Source: Cutaneotrichosporon cavernicola
Lineage: Eukaryota; Basidiomycota; Tremellomycetes; Trichosporonales; Trichosporonaceae
DNA: 64,000 nucleotides
Direction: 5' to 3'
Assembly (NCBI RefSeq): GCF_030864355.1
Contig: NC_083393.1
Coordinates: 806,001 to 870,000, forward strand
Part shown: one piece after another, positions 12,838 through 24,890 of the stretch
Layout: each line of letters opens with the position of its first letter
How positions within the stretch are numbered: the first letter of the stretch is position 1
Notes under the pieces: model-generated
The model's database searches: none
What the model saw: the letters and a program-made list of their open reading frames with translations, nothing else
What the model was told of the DNA's origin: nothing
Program-made: the position numbers and the translations under genes

Positions 12838-14107
12838 CTACTGCTTGTGTACAGAGTCCTTGCGCTGTCGTCTCCTGCCGATGTAGATATCTATCCGGTC
12901 ACTTTTCACACGTCCCCACCTTGACATGCCACCTAGTTACCAACAGCTGCGCCTTGACCCACCTACCTCATACCCAGGTCGCGTTCGGGCGTGGAGTAGT
13001 ACGAAGGCGGGTGGGAACCCGCGACCGACGAGTGCCGCGTCGAGTGCGCCTCGGTCGCAGCGAGAAGCGTCGAGAATGACGCAAAGTGGTCTTCACGCCC
13101 ACGCGACGTGGGGCGACTAGCGGGCCTGGACCCCGGCACCGAGCCCACCAGACCAACCGAGGTACGCCGCGACATGTCGGGCGACGTGGTGGCACTGAGC
13201 CGAACCTGGCTCCCTTCCGACGGGTCAAAAGCGACAAATGCTGGGTTATGTGGGTCACCAGGTGGGGGTTGGGGATGGTGAGGCGTGAGGCAGGGATAAC
13301 GGAATGGTGTCAGTCCGAAGGGATATGGCAGCTGTGGGCGAGACTGTCACGGTCAGCGAGATCTTGCCAGCTTAGGGTTTCCATGGAACAGTCTCTCCAA
13401 ACAACAAGAATGACTGTCACAGGGTTGTCTGGGCGAAACGTGAAACAAAACATACCGGTTGGGGGTTTGGGGTAGACTGGAAGGCTGCCGCAGCTGCAGC
13501 AAGGTTATCAATGCCGCCATGACTTGGCGAGAGCGAGGAAGATGAGAACCCCGTTCCTTGAGGAGCCATTAGAGGATTGGGCGAAGGAGGGAGGGGAGTT
13601 GCCCAGTCATTCTGACGGGGTGCATGGCTCGAGGGGGAACGATGACGAGAGCGTTTCTGTTAGAGAGATTGTGGTCAGTACTCTGATACGGATGCGTGGG
13701 TTGAAGCGATGGGGGAAGGTCTAGTGGGATGGGTCCAAGTAGAGGACGACGTTTTGGAATTTGTTGGTCCTGAAGCACGCGGGGTAGAGGCACCCGCGTC
13801 GTGACGGAGAGCGTATGCGTATACTTACAGCGCTGTCTCGCGGGGTCCATTGATACTTGTTCTCCTCTTCACCTCTAGAAGGTTCGACATCCGGTGCGGA
13901 AGGGACCTTGTCGGCTGGCGACGTAGAATGGAGCTGCTGAGCTGCAGAGAGGAGGGCGGCAGATCGACGAGTAACTCGTCCTCTGTCTGAAGCTATTGGT
14001 GTTGAGGGGTTGTTGACGGTCCGGATTTTACGCTTGATACCTACGGCCTGTTTAGGAGGTGGCAATTCGCGTAGTGCTGGGTCGATTGCAGCGTCGTGAG
14101 AGCTCAT
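12838..14107 (-). CDS. Unknown, largely disordered basic protein
   Basis: Proposed exons on the minus strand: 14107-13825, 13769-13690, 13656-13456, 13331-12967 and 12874-12838, 321 residues. No family recognised. The sequence is Ser/Pro/Arg-rich with short basic patches (GIKRKIRT, KRSRHRSPS) that could be nuclear localisation signals, a PPSYYS motif, and a tiny last exon giving a basic C-terminus ending RRRQRKDSVHKQ. The model rests on continuous phase through four introns (55, 33, 124 and 92 nt) and on low-complexity coding composition. The first donor (GTATAC, four bases after a better-looking GTAAGT) is the weakest point: only it keeps the frame of the downstream exons. An in-frame ATG at 14212 would add 35 residues. 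Confidence 0.55.
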
Positions 14108-15578
14108 TACTGTTGAAGCGTGCAAAGCTTGGTGGATGGGGTGGTTGGAATGCGGGGTTGACAGCAAGTGATTTAGAATCGAGTGCGGGGGTGGGGCCAC
14201 GGATGGATTCATTGAGTGGTTTGTCGGGTGACGACGGTCGATTGGGAGGGAGCTTGCTTGGGAAGTTGATGCTTTGGTAACAAAAGCGGGCTTAACGGGG
14301 GGGATATGGGGGAGGGGGAGGGGGAGGGGGGAAAACCATGTTGTTGTCTCGGTTGCTTTCGGCCGTTCATGGCCATGCGGTTGCCACGAGTGCCACTCTA
14401 GACCCTCACCGGCATTATAAGAATCACCATAAGCTTCCGATTGTGACAGGGTTCATGGGTTCGCGCCTGATTTTCAAAATGGAGTTGAGGGACATGAGTA
14501 ACCCTGATAGTCAGGGAAGTTTGAGGACATGACGAAGGGTTCACCGGGAGTCGGGAGTTCGGGAGATGATTTAAAAGCATTAGAGCAGAGGAAATCAAAA
14601 TATTGTAACGCAAAGAGTGTAATGACCAAAAAAGGGGAAAGAGTAACATCTAAGGGTCAACAATAGCATCTCCCTCAACAAGACTCTCTCCCCTTGTGTT
14701 CCCCTCCCCATGCTCCCCAAAGCTCTTTCATTCATCTGCCGGCAGCTGGAATTAAAAAAGGTTCTGCCAAACCCCTTGGAAACCCTGGTCTTAAACAACG
14801 TACGTATGTACCTAGAAGCTGCCTTTTGTAGCACAGAAGTTCTACGTAGCCATTCGTCATGAGCAGAGAGAGAGAGAGAGTAGAGTCGTGAAGCCATAGA
14901 GCAATGTTGTGAGGTTGGAGATGGGGGAGTTTGGGTTAGGATGAGGTGTCACGGTGCCAGATACCCTTAGATGTTCAGGGAAGGTTCAACAAGTCATCAT
15001 CCAAACAAGTGGTCAGACTCATTCCACAAAACCAAACCACGCAAAACGAGACAGTTAGACACACTAACAGTCAACACAAACATTCTGAACTACATCCATC
15101 ATCCCATTCAACTCGACCCATCCAACTCATCATAACACTCCTCAAACACTCTTCTAGCAACATCAATACTCTATCAGCCATCACCCCTGTACTTGCCTCT
15201 CCATCACTCTCCACAACTCTCGTCTTTGTTCTCTCCATCGCAAACTCTAAAGCGACGACTTGCAAACACTCCATCCTCACCCAACCCGAATCAACAAACA
15301 CAGTCGACAACTCTACTCTGCTCTACTCTACATCCATCACAAACAATCATCTCTTGCGCTACTCCTCTTCACTGGTGTGCAAGCTATTCTCCACATCACA
15401 ACAACGGCCTTGAGTCGCATCTTGTATTCCTTTGCCATAGTAGTCCCCAAGTGCAGTGCGGAACGGTGAGTTGTTCTCCTTCATACCATCCCTTCTTCGC
15501 TCCCGTCCCGTCGTTTCAGCTACATTTCCTTTTCCACAATCAACATGGAACATACGCTGACTTTATCCAGTGCCCATA
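14108..15578. promoter_or_regulatory. Long divergent intergenic region and leader of the C2H2 factor
   Basis: 1.47 kb without a supported coding gene between the divergent unknown protein and the zinc-finger factor. It holds a G-rich run (14297-14333), a (GA)n tract at about 14864-14880, and an AC-rich, G-poor stretch (about 15060-15330) typical of a long leader. A probable leader intron lies at its right end. Confidence 0.4.
15466..15570 (+). other. Probable 5' UTR intron of the C2H2 factor gene
   Basis: A GTGAGT donor at 15466, a CTGAC branch-like site at about 15557 and an acceptor ending cag at 15570, 8 bases before the ATG at 15579, fit a 105-nt leader intron. It removes an upstream ATG at about 15545 that would otherwise precede the start codon. 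Confidence 0.5.
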
Positions 15579-18065
15579 ATGGCCACCGCCGAACCTCAAC
15601 ACATCGTCTCGGTCGATGGGTTCCACGACTTTACCCACTTTAACCAGCGAGACTTTAGTTGTTTGTCACAGAGTGGAGGGATGGGCAGCCTTTCGGGGCA
15701 CAACAGTCAAGTGGAATCAGATGCGGAGTCATCACCCATCCACGATCAACATTCCTTCTCTGCCGGTGATCTCAGCGGCAACTCGAGTTTCGAGTGGAAC
15801 TTCCAGAACATGATGCCCGGCAGTACCTCGTCATCTTACGAACAGTCTCTCGACACTCCTCCTAACCTCTCACAGAGTAGCTTTGCCGAGTCCAACGAAA
15901 TCAATCCCTCGCAGGTTGGTGCCTTGGGTTTCTTAAACCCAGCCCAGCTCAACCTCCCCACGTCCACATCCACATCCGGGTCATGTGCCAGTGGGTCGCC
16001 GACAGGGGTCGAGCCGATCTTACATGTGTTTGCTCCGTCAATGGTGTCACCGCAGCTGCCGACGGCGGACAACGTCAACCTCAAGAGGAAGCGCCAGAAT
16101 TCGCTTCCCGACCTCTACTCGAACATTGAGCAAGGCCTACCGCCATCGCGACCATTTCACCGTTCGGTGTCGATCGGTACCGTTGCCGACTTTGAGTTTC
16201 AGTTCCCGGTCGTGCCGTCGCAGAATTCGCAACCTCTGCCGCCGTTCAAGTCGCAGTCGCAGTCGCAGCCGCCGCAGGAACGGCAACGAGTGATTCGGCG
16301 GCAGCGTACGGTCAGCGCGTCAAACTCGCCGTGCCTGGACCAGAGTGCCCCTATCGATGGTCTCATGAGCGCGATGCCCATTACGCAACACCCGCAGTCG
16401 TTTGCCCCTGTGCCTCAAACCCAAGGCCCACCCGCATCCGTTCCGCCTCAGAACATGCCGAACCGTACCTTCAACCGCTCCCTCGCGACGATCCCAGAAG
16501 CGCCGAGCAATGCCCAACCGCATGTCACCTGGACCACCTCTCCTCATCTTCAAGATGGCAGCAGCATGCTTTCCCGTCCAACTCAGCACCTCTCTTCATC
16601 CCATTCCCAGTCGCAGCAGCCGGTCTTTGAGTACAGCGGCGACATGGCGGCGACGTACACGATGCCAGCCCCGCCTGTGGCACCACAGCTCCCGTCACCG
16701 GCTTTCCACCCATCGCCGATGCTTGCTTCCCCGGCTGTCGGACACTCGCCCATGCTTCACTCGCCTGCCGGCACTGTTACAACTGCAACTCCGACTCTAC
16801 CACCCACAGTCCCAAGGTCGTTTCCACACGGTCGTGCGCTGTCCATGTCGGGCATGCCCACGTTTGCCAACGTCAAGCCGCACCAGCAAATGCAGCAACA
16901 ACCTCCACCTCAGATGGCTGCATACTCGCAGCAGATCAATAGCGCCATGGCCAGCGCAATGATGCCTGTGATGCAACCGCAGCAAGTTGGTATGGGTCGT
17001 CCAATCCACACACCTGCCCACATCCGCCGGTCATCCGACTCGGAGCTGGCTCTCGCTACGTATCAGCCCAACGTCAGTACCATGCTCCGTTCCACGAGCG
17101 TGCCACAAGTCCCTCCTCAAGCCTTCCGTCACAATGGCGCCCAGGTGTTTGGGGGAATGCTTGGGTTTGAACAGCAACACCAGGTTCTTCCTCCTCCTCC
17201 AGTAACGACGTACTCTGCGAGCGGAATGATCCCAGGGCACGCGTTCCATCAGTACCAGCCCACTGTTGGATTTGGCCAACCGAGCATGCCGGGATCGCCT
17301 CCTCGAAAGCGCCCTGCGCCAAAGCGGCAACGTGTCGGCAACCCCCTGAAGCCTGGCCCAAGGGGGAAAAAGGCACTCAAGATGCCGTCCCCGGTGCCTA
17401 CCGCCCTGGTTCCCGCACCGTATGGTGCCACTCTCGATACCTCGATGTTTGTGGCAGGCAATGGCAGCATCTGCACAGATCCCAAGCCAACTTGTGCTAG
17501 GATCTACGAGCCTGTCGGCGTAGACGAGTTCCGCGCAGCATTCGATGTCACTTCGCAGGGCACGCTCGTCATCAAGCCGACCGTCGACATGGATCAGCTG
17601 GTCGAGCGCCTCCTCGAAATGCACTTTACTGGCAACACGACGGTCGTAGACCAGTGCTTCCGCGAGTGCTACGAGGAGACATCAGAGTGGAACGAGGCCG
17701 CGCAGAAGAAGACCAAGTACTTCAAGTGCCGCTTCGATGAGTGCAGGGACCACCCGTTCCCTCGCAAGTCTGCGATCGACAGTCACGTCAAGACCCACGT
17801 TGGCTTCCGCGAGTTCCGTTGCACCCAGGACCCTGAGTGGTGAGTAGACAGCCGCAAGATTGATTGTCAAAGCCCGTTGCTGACAGACAGCCGTATCAGC
17901 TTTGTCCGCAAGCATGACCGCGACCGTCACCACTTGACGCACCGCGAGAGCAAGACCTTCAAGTGTCCCCAGTGCGGCGAGGACTTTGCTCGCAGCGACG
18001 CCCTCCTGCGTCATGGCGCCAAGCCAGGCGCATGCAAGGCTCGCATGGTTGACATGGGCATTTAA
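15579..18065 (+). CDS. C2H2 zinc-finger transcription factor (Crz1-like arrangement)
   Basis: Exons 15579-17839 and 17891-18065, 811 residues. The first 600 residues are Ser/Pro/Gln-rich and probably disordered activation sequence; a basic patch RKRPAPKRQRVGNPLKPGPR precedes the DNA-binding region. Three finger-like units end the protein: FKCRFDECRDH...HVKTH, FRCTQDPECRISFVRKHDRDRH (the second Cys is created by the splice) and FKCPQCGEDFARSDALLRH. Fingers at the extreme C-terminus after a long Gln/Pro-rich region recall calcineurin-responsive Crz1 of basidiomycetes, but I see no clear PxIxIT calcineurin-docking site, so the name is not assigned. A 16-base T run (18070-18085) follows the stop and may be part of the 3' end signal. 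Confidence 0.85.
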
Positions 18066-18965
18066 CCTCTTTTTTTTTTTTTTTTGCTTCTTTCTTTCTT
18101 GACGATCTCCCAATGTCGACCGATACCCACCAGGGTCTGGAAAACCACACAAGACCAGGACCGCCTGGACCGCCTGGGGCACCCTTGCGTGCATACATGG
18201 ACCCGGCATTCGCTTCACCTGCCTGCGCCACGGCGTTGTCTACCCGTTCCCCCTCGAGAATTGTACCCGATCGCCCGCCTGCGGGGCCAGCCCGAGCCAT
18301 CATGGACTCTACCGTATCGAAGGTTGTATCATCATTATGTAGTGGATAGTAATCGTGGACATTGCATCATTAGCCGTTATTCCGTGTCTTGATTCACTCA
18401 CATGACGTCTGATGTTGTTCTTGAGCCATTGTGTCTCTTGCTTGGGCTTGGGAATCCTGTTGCCGTTCCCGCGCTAGATCAGCGGGAAACTATGCTAAAC
18501 AAGGTGGGGAGAGATCAAGGTCAAGGTCACCCACGTCTGCCAGGAATGTTCCGTGCGACTATCCACTCGCTCCAGGTTCCGGATAGTGCCCTGCTGCCAC
18601 GCTCCAAGCTCCTTTGGGTTGCCGTACACCATGTCCCGCAACGACGTACATGTCATCTTGTCTCTTTCTCACTCTCCCCTCCCAGATACTGGCTACTGGC
18701 TGGTGGAAGCGGTAACGCTGCCGGCACTACGTTTCAGGTGTTCCCGGTTTCGACGAGGCACGCGTGTCTATCTGCCGTAATCCGCGTTCGTCGTCATACC
18801 AAGTTCCCATCTGCCATGATCATCATTGCCATCACGTGATATTCATCCCACGTGTTATCATTTCCCGCGTGGCAACAATCACGTGACAAGTACAGAGTGG
18901 AGGTCCCAAAAGTTGACCACCACCAACAATCATTTCTCACAGTACATCACAGTTCACCATCAGCA
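18066..18965. other. Intergenic region upstream of MAK5
   Basis: 900 bases in tandem orientation between the C2H2 factor and MAK5. Apart from the poly-T run at the left end and the E-box cluster at the right end (annotated separately), nothing was recognised. Confidence 0.4.
18833..18885. promoter_or_regulatory. Triple CACGTG E-box cluster upstream of MAK5
   Basis: Three perfect CACGTG palindromes at 18833-18838, 18849-18854 and 18880-18885, all within 53 bases and 81-133 bases before the MAK5 ATG. Two have the extended form TCACGTGA. CACGTG is the core site of bHLH regulators such as Cbf1. Which factor acts here is not known from the sequence. Confidence 0.6.
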
Positions 18966-21486
18966 ATGGTTAGCGACAAGAAAGGCCTCATGGCCCTCGC
19001 CAAGGCCGCCAAGGCGCGTCAAGCTGCGCGGCGGATTGCGTCCAAGAAACGTTTGGCCGCCGACACTACGGAAGATTTGGTTGAACTCGAGCTCGACTCG
19101 CCCAAACCCAAGGCTAAGGCCAAGAAGAGGGAATCAGCAGGGGAGAGACCGAAGAAACGCCTGAGGGCGGACGAGTTACGGTGGACCACTGTCAACACGT
19201 CGACTCTGCCGGGGATGGATGCAGGTGGTGGCATGATGATGCTCGAGGAGATTGAGGGCGTGGCGGTGGAATGGGAGGATGATGCCAAGGGAGGACGGAC
19301 GGCCAAGTTTGTCGTGAGTTGGACTCTGGAGAGGGAGCTGACATTAGACGAGGGAGAAGGGGAAGAGCAACGCCGAGTCCGAGTCCGAGTCCGAGTCCGA
19401 GGTGAAGGAGGATGAGGACGAGGCAGAGAGTGTGACCGAGGACGAGCACGAGGACGAGCACGAGGGCGAGGCAGAGGATGAGGCAGAGGACCAGCCGGAC
19501 GAGCTCGAGGAGCTCACCTTTGCCGGACTCGATGCGGCCGACCTCAACGACGCGGACGAGGATGTTGTCGAGTCCGAGCCCTCGTTCAACGACAAGAAGC
19601 TCCCGGCATGGAAGGGGATCAACCTCCCTGCACCGCTCAAGCACGGCCTCCGAAGCCTCGGGTTCAAGACCCCCACCGATATCCAGAAACGCGCCCTCCC
19701 GTCAGCTCTGGAGGGGCGCGACGTTGTCGGCGTAGCCGAGACCGGATCAGGCAAGACGCTCGCCTACGCGCTTCCGATCCTATCGCATGTTCTCCGCCAG
19801 CCGCGTGCTGCGAAACGTGCACTTTCGGCCCTTATCCTGTGTCCTACTCGTGAACTTGCGCTGCAAGTTTCGGAGAGTTTGAACGACTTTCTCGCTCAAG
19901 CATGCCCGGCCGACAAGGGTAAACCACCCCGCGTGAGCGTCGGTAGCGTTGTGGGAGGGTTGAGTGCGCAGAAACAAGCTCGTATCGTCGAGCGCGGGGC
20001 GGATGTACTGGTCGCCACGCCCGGACGGCTGTGGGACCTCCTCAAGGCCAACGACGGTCTCGCGGCCAGTGTGCGCCAGCTCAAGTTTTTGGTCATCGAC
20101 GAAGCAGACCGCATGATTGAGACGGGCCACTTTGCCGAATTGGAGAATATCGTTCAACTCACACAGCGGGCTAGCGACCAGGTTGAGGAGGAGGAGGATG
20201 ACGTCTTCAAGGCGGCAAGTACTGCTCTGTCGTCGGCACAGGCACGCGACGACATGCAGACGTTTGTGTTCTCGGCTACCCTCAGCAAGGACCTGCAGGC
20301 CAACTTGAAGCGGTTTAAGCGCCGGGGGAAGGGGAAAAAGTCGTCAACCCTCGAAGACCTGGTTGAACGCTTGGATTTCCGCGACGCCAACCCCGAGGTT
20401 ATTGATCTCTCGCCCGAGGGTGGGTTAGTCTCGACCCTCCGGGAGGCAATGATCGAGTGCATCGCATCCGACAAGGACCTGTACCTCTACTACATGCTCT
20501 TGCGCTATCCGGGCCGAACCCTAGTCTTTACAAGTAGTATTGACGGTATCCGCCGCCTCATTCCCCTGTTCCAGACGCTGCGGGTTCCCGTCCACCCGCT
20601 CCACTCGCAACTGCAACAGAAACAGCGCCTGCGTAACCTCGACCGCTTCCGTTCCCAAGCCAACTCTGTCCTCATTGCAACAGACGTCGCCGCGCGTGGA
20701 CTGGACATTCCGCACGTCGACCATGTCGTGCATTTCAACCTCCCCCGTTCGGCCGATGCGTACGTCCACCGCTCGGGCCGTACTGCGCGTGCCCAGAACC
20801 CCGGATTCGCACTCCAACTCGTCGCACCCGAAGACCGGGCCGTCCAGCGCGGCCTGCTCAAGGCTCTGGGCCGGACCGCCCCGCCACCGGATATGCCGAT
20901 CGAGGGCGGATTCTTGAGGTCGTTGAAGGAGAGGGTAACGGTTGCGCGCGAGCTGGAAAAAGCACTGCATAACACGAAAAAGGAGGCACACGATAAGAAC
21001 TGGCTCCGTGAGGCTGCAGAGGCCATGGACGTGGACATTGATCCTTCTATGTGAGAACAAAGCAAGTGGAGAGCTAATGCCAGGCTGAGTGACCTTGAAG
21101 ACGATCCTGATGCGCCTTATGCCCACCGCCCCACTGCCAAGCACGACAAGCTCAAGGCCGAGCTCGCGTCTCTTCTTTCTCAACCACTTGTTGCGCGTGG
21201 CGTCTCGGCGCGATACCCAACCTCTGGATCTCGGATCATCGTCGATGACGTGTTATCCGGTGATGCGCATGGCGTCATGCTCGGCGCTAGTACTGTTCCC
21301 GCGTTTGAGGTGGCGGATGCAGTTGCGTCCAAGCGCGGTGGCAAGGCGACGCGCAAGTTTGACAAGAACAAGACTGTCGATAAGGCGGCCGTGATGAGGG
21401 GACGGCAGGAGAGGAAGGATGCCAAGAAAAAGGCAAAGGGAAAGGATAAGCGGAAGCGAGATGATGAGGAGGAGGAGGACGAGTAG
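18966..21486 (+). CDS. MAK5: DEAD-box ATP-dependent RNA helicase Mak5 (DDX24 family)
   Basis: Exons 18966-19313, 19348-21050 and 21084-21486, 817 residues. Nucleolar helicase needed for early 60S ribosomal subunit assembly. Helicase motifs appear in order: Q-motif region [16 protein letters not shown], motif I AETGSGKT, Ia PTRELALQ, Ib TPGRLWDLL, motif [10 protein letters not shown] (a DEAD box), motif [29 protein letters not shown] and [11 protein letters not shown]. The N-terminus is Lys-rich then strongly acidic (Ser-Glu and Glu-Asp runs built on GAGTCC repeats), and the C-terminus is Lys/Arg-rich, as in other Mak5 proteins. Introns are 34 and 33 nt; the second one completes a Met codon. 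Family and frame are clear. Confidence 0.95.
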
Positions 21487-22496
21487 CGTAGATGGGATTT
21501 GATGCATGCATATGAGAGTACGGTAGGAGGAGATGGTGTGTAGTACGACCGCTGTGAGGGGCAGATGCCGATCTGGACGGTACTAGCGGTCACGAAACCA
21601 CCGTACGGGATGGCCACCATCTCACGGCGCTGTTCACCTTTCACCAGGGGGCGACGGACAAGACATCAAACTCCTCGCCCGTCACTGCCGTCATCACTGT
21701 CACCACTGTCACCCCGTTTCCCGCCGTTTGCCCCGTGACACTACCACCCCCTTCTCCCCACCATCGCTCGGCCCACCCCCAATTGACCAGCTTGCCCAAC
21801 ACTGCCACCATCGTCGACACCGTCTGTAGCCCAGAATGCCGGCACCGACCGGCCTCCAGGTTCCACTGACCGAAGCGCCGCCGTCATATCATCGGCCTGG
21901 GCCTGGCCACTGATCCCCACGAGGGAGGAGACGGAACTCGAGGTCCTGGAGCTACAGTACTCCGACAAAACTTGCCCAGGCACCTGGATGATCGTCAATG
22001 TTTGTTTCAGTTGCCTGCTGTGATGTCGTAAAGCGGATTGCGAGAAATCAGGCGCGTCACGGTGCGGGTCACGCCCCCTGGGTAGTGAAACGCGACAACT
22101 AAGCCATGATTTTAGAACACAATACATGATGGCTTGCAGACATGTGTTTGAGCGGGTTAGGTTTGACTCTACATGTGCCTGTTCCTCGTTGGCCCCGGTT
22201 GCGTTCAGACTTTAGAATCAAGAGTCGGCCCAATCTTGGACGTTTCAGTCTCATAGTCCAATAATGTAATGAGGTTACATGCTAGTAGGCAGCTAGGCAA
22301 GCAAGCGGGCCAGGTTCCCGCCCAGTCCAGACTATGTGACCGAGGTGAATCTACAGCTGCGTGTTATGTATAGATACAGGTTTCAAAGAGGGTCGCCAAG
22401 AGACGGGAGAGATGCCTTGTCGATGCAGTAGTGGGTGACTACTGTCCGTTCTAGGGCCTGGGGCCTGGGTTGGAGTAGTTAAGGGATCACCCGACG
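21487..22496. other. Intergenic region between convergent genes
   Basis: About 1 kb between the stop codons of MAK5 and the kinase-like gene. It contains GTCAC/CCACTGTCACC-type short repeats near 21680-21735 and no supported gene. Open frames here are short and lack family signals. Confidence 0.4.
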
Positions 22497-24286
22497 TTAC
22501 TCAATCAGACAGTGACTGGAGCGACGGTGAGCAAGGAAGAGGGTCTCGACCTCGGCCATCTCTCTCTCGCAGAGGTCTTCCCACTCGGCCTGGCGCATGC
22601 TCTTTTGGGTACGCGCCTTGGCGAAGTCAACGAGCCACACCCGAGAGGATGCAGGACGGCTGTCGAGCACAAGAATGTGGTGCCATTCAACCTTGTTGTG
22701 AACAATACCGGCCTTGTGGAGTCTCTCGTACTGGCGCCGAATCTGGCCGCTGCCGTTAATTGGAACCGATCTCGTTCAACTCACTGAAGGTTCTTGCTGC
22801 TGCGCTCCTCGTCGGTGGGGACCTGTCCAGCAAAGTCGAAGAGCATACACCACTGTTCGTCGTCCTTTGGCTGGACTGACCCGAAAAGACCATAGAATCG
22901 AGGAACAACCAGGCCCTCCAAAGGGCGCAGTTCGCCGCGCAGAATCTCGCCTTCCTCAGCGATGCGTCTGAGGTTGCTTGGCCTGACGCGGCCCCAGCGA
23001 ATGACAACGTCAGGCTTTGAGGGGTATGCCCACGGGACACAAGCGGTCCAGACGTTCCATGTGTAGCCCTGCGCTACCAAATCCACCACTTGAAGAGTCG
23101 GAATCCACGCAAAGTCGTCACAATGCCTGTCAAGGAGTGACAGGAACAGTTCGCCGGGCTCGACAATGAAGTCGCCATAGAAGGTGGCTGGCCACAGTTC
23201 CTCGTAGGAGTGACCCTGAGGGAAGCCGAGAGAGAAAACTGCTGGGCCGAGTTGACAGACGTACGACGACGTTTGTGGGCTGTGGTTGGAGTGGCGATTG
23301 TGCTCCTTTGGGTAGCTGATGCTCCTTGACACACGGAGAGCTCACGTCAGCGCCCGTTCTCTATCCACAGCATACTCACGGTCAAAGTGATGCAGCCCGT
23401 TCAAAACGTGCTTCAAAACAGCCGATGTGGTCGGGGATCGACCAGACATGACCTTCACACCGCGCTCAGAGAGTGCAGAGACAGCGATACCCATGAGCAA
23501 GCCGAAAGGAGACTGGCACAGGTTGCTGTTGAAGGGGCTACCAGAGCCTTCAATTGAGGGAGAGAAGTTGAACACTGTGCTGGCCCCTCCAATGGTTTTC
23601 CGGACAGCCACAAACGTGTTGCAGTTGGTCATGATGCCGAAGTCCGAGTTGCTATCGTTCATATCGCTGAGAACCTGAAATCAGATGCTGGTGTCGACAC
23701 TGAATCATTTCATACTCACACGAAGTGTCAGGAGGGAAGAGTCAGTTGCGAGATTCACCGGTGTGCCCCGCTCCTTGATTTTGCTGTCAGCCGTCACGAC
23801 GACGTCCCCACGCCCAATGTCGAAAGAGAACACATTAATATATCCATGCCATACGGCGTCGGGGTTAGTTGCCGAAAGTACACACAAAACATCCTCCTGT
23901 TCAGCATGGTTCTTCCAGACGAGCTCCAAGCGTGATGCGTTTCCAGTGGTGGGGCTCGTGGAGTGGCAATTCTGCCAGAGTCGCCAGAAGACGTGGTTCC
24001 CTCTGGGCAGAAGCAAGCACGACATGAGCTCGTTAGCAGGCTGAAGAAGAGACTTGACGATGAAGTTGAGCGCCGCCTGTCCCTGTCGATCACGGCGGGT
24101 TCCGTGTTCCAAGGTGCTGGTTGTGCTGACCTGATGCAGGTATTGAGAGAACCGTTGAGTGTCGAAGGCGTCGAAACCTCGAGGCCCATTTCTGGGGGAC
24201 GAACGAGGAGCAAGGAGTTCAGCCACGGAGGCCAGAGATTGGCTCAGAGTGTCGAGAAGCTTTGGGTCATACTTGAGGCTCCCCAT
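22497..24286 (-). CDS. Kinase-like protein lacking the catalytic Asp (fungal PK-like family)
   Basis: Exons on the minus strand: 24286-23720, 23674-23380, 23340-22785 and 22749-22497, 556 residues. The last third resembles a protein-kinase C-lobe: QYERLHKAGIVHNKVEWHHI followed by VWLVDFAKAR, which lines up with the HRD catalytic loop and the DFG region of fungal FunK1-like kinases. The HRD aspartate is replaced by Lys and the loop Asn by His, so ordinary phosphotransfer is unlikely. The N-terminal part has no recognised domain. The 39-nt intron at 23341-23379 was placed using the GCTGAC branch site and frame. An in-frame ATG at 24517 would extend the protein by 77 residues. A second gene of similar type lies at 53231-54171. 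Confidence 0.72.
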
Positions 24287-24890
24287 GGCGGCGGTGAAAG
24301 GAGGTAGCGGGGGATCGGTCCTTTGGTTAGGAGAGTAATAGTCTGGGGAAGGTGGTAGTTTGTGATGTTCAAGAAGTTTCCGAAGCGCTACAACTGGATC
24401 CACCAGGGAGCTGGTCGAGTGGGACCTGTACAGGTCGCAGTCAGACGGGTCGTCGGTGGTAACCAACGGTTGACGGGTTTCGTGGGGTGGAAGGAGACTG
24501 CGACACCGGAAGAGCATTGTGAGATACAAGGGGGCAATGATGTGTGGAAGGGCAAGGGACCACAGAGACTCTCGGAGGTGTATCGGGAGGAAGGTATTGG
24601 TTACCGGGTAATTGACAATGAGAGAGAAGTGAAGGAGAAGAAGAACATGGGGATGTTGAGCTTATAAGAGAATGGTTTGAGGGGAGGGAAGGTGATGGTG
24701 GTGATGGTGATGGTGATGGTAACAGGTGGGTGCGAGTTCCGCAGCGTCGCCACCAAGCCATGGGTGACCACCTTGCTTTGGCTCGCACTGGCTCGCACTT
24801 GAGGATTAAGAATTCATTGGTACAGTATATAGTTCAATTACAAGTTCTATTGATCTATTGTGAAAACGGAGGGCGAGAGGGGCAGTGCCA
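24287..24890. other. Short intergenic region
   Basis: 604 bases between two minus-strand genes. It includes a possible in-frame extension of the kinase-like gene (to 24517) and a (GGTGAT)n tract at about 24687-24720. Nothing else seen. Confidence 0.35.

Noticed and set aside
23341..23361. 21-nt intron in the first kinase-like gene
   Set aside because: Keeps frame but lacks a branch site; the 39-nt intron at 23341-23379 with GTGAGT donor and GCTGAC branch is better.
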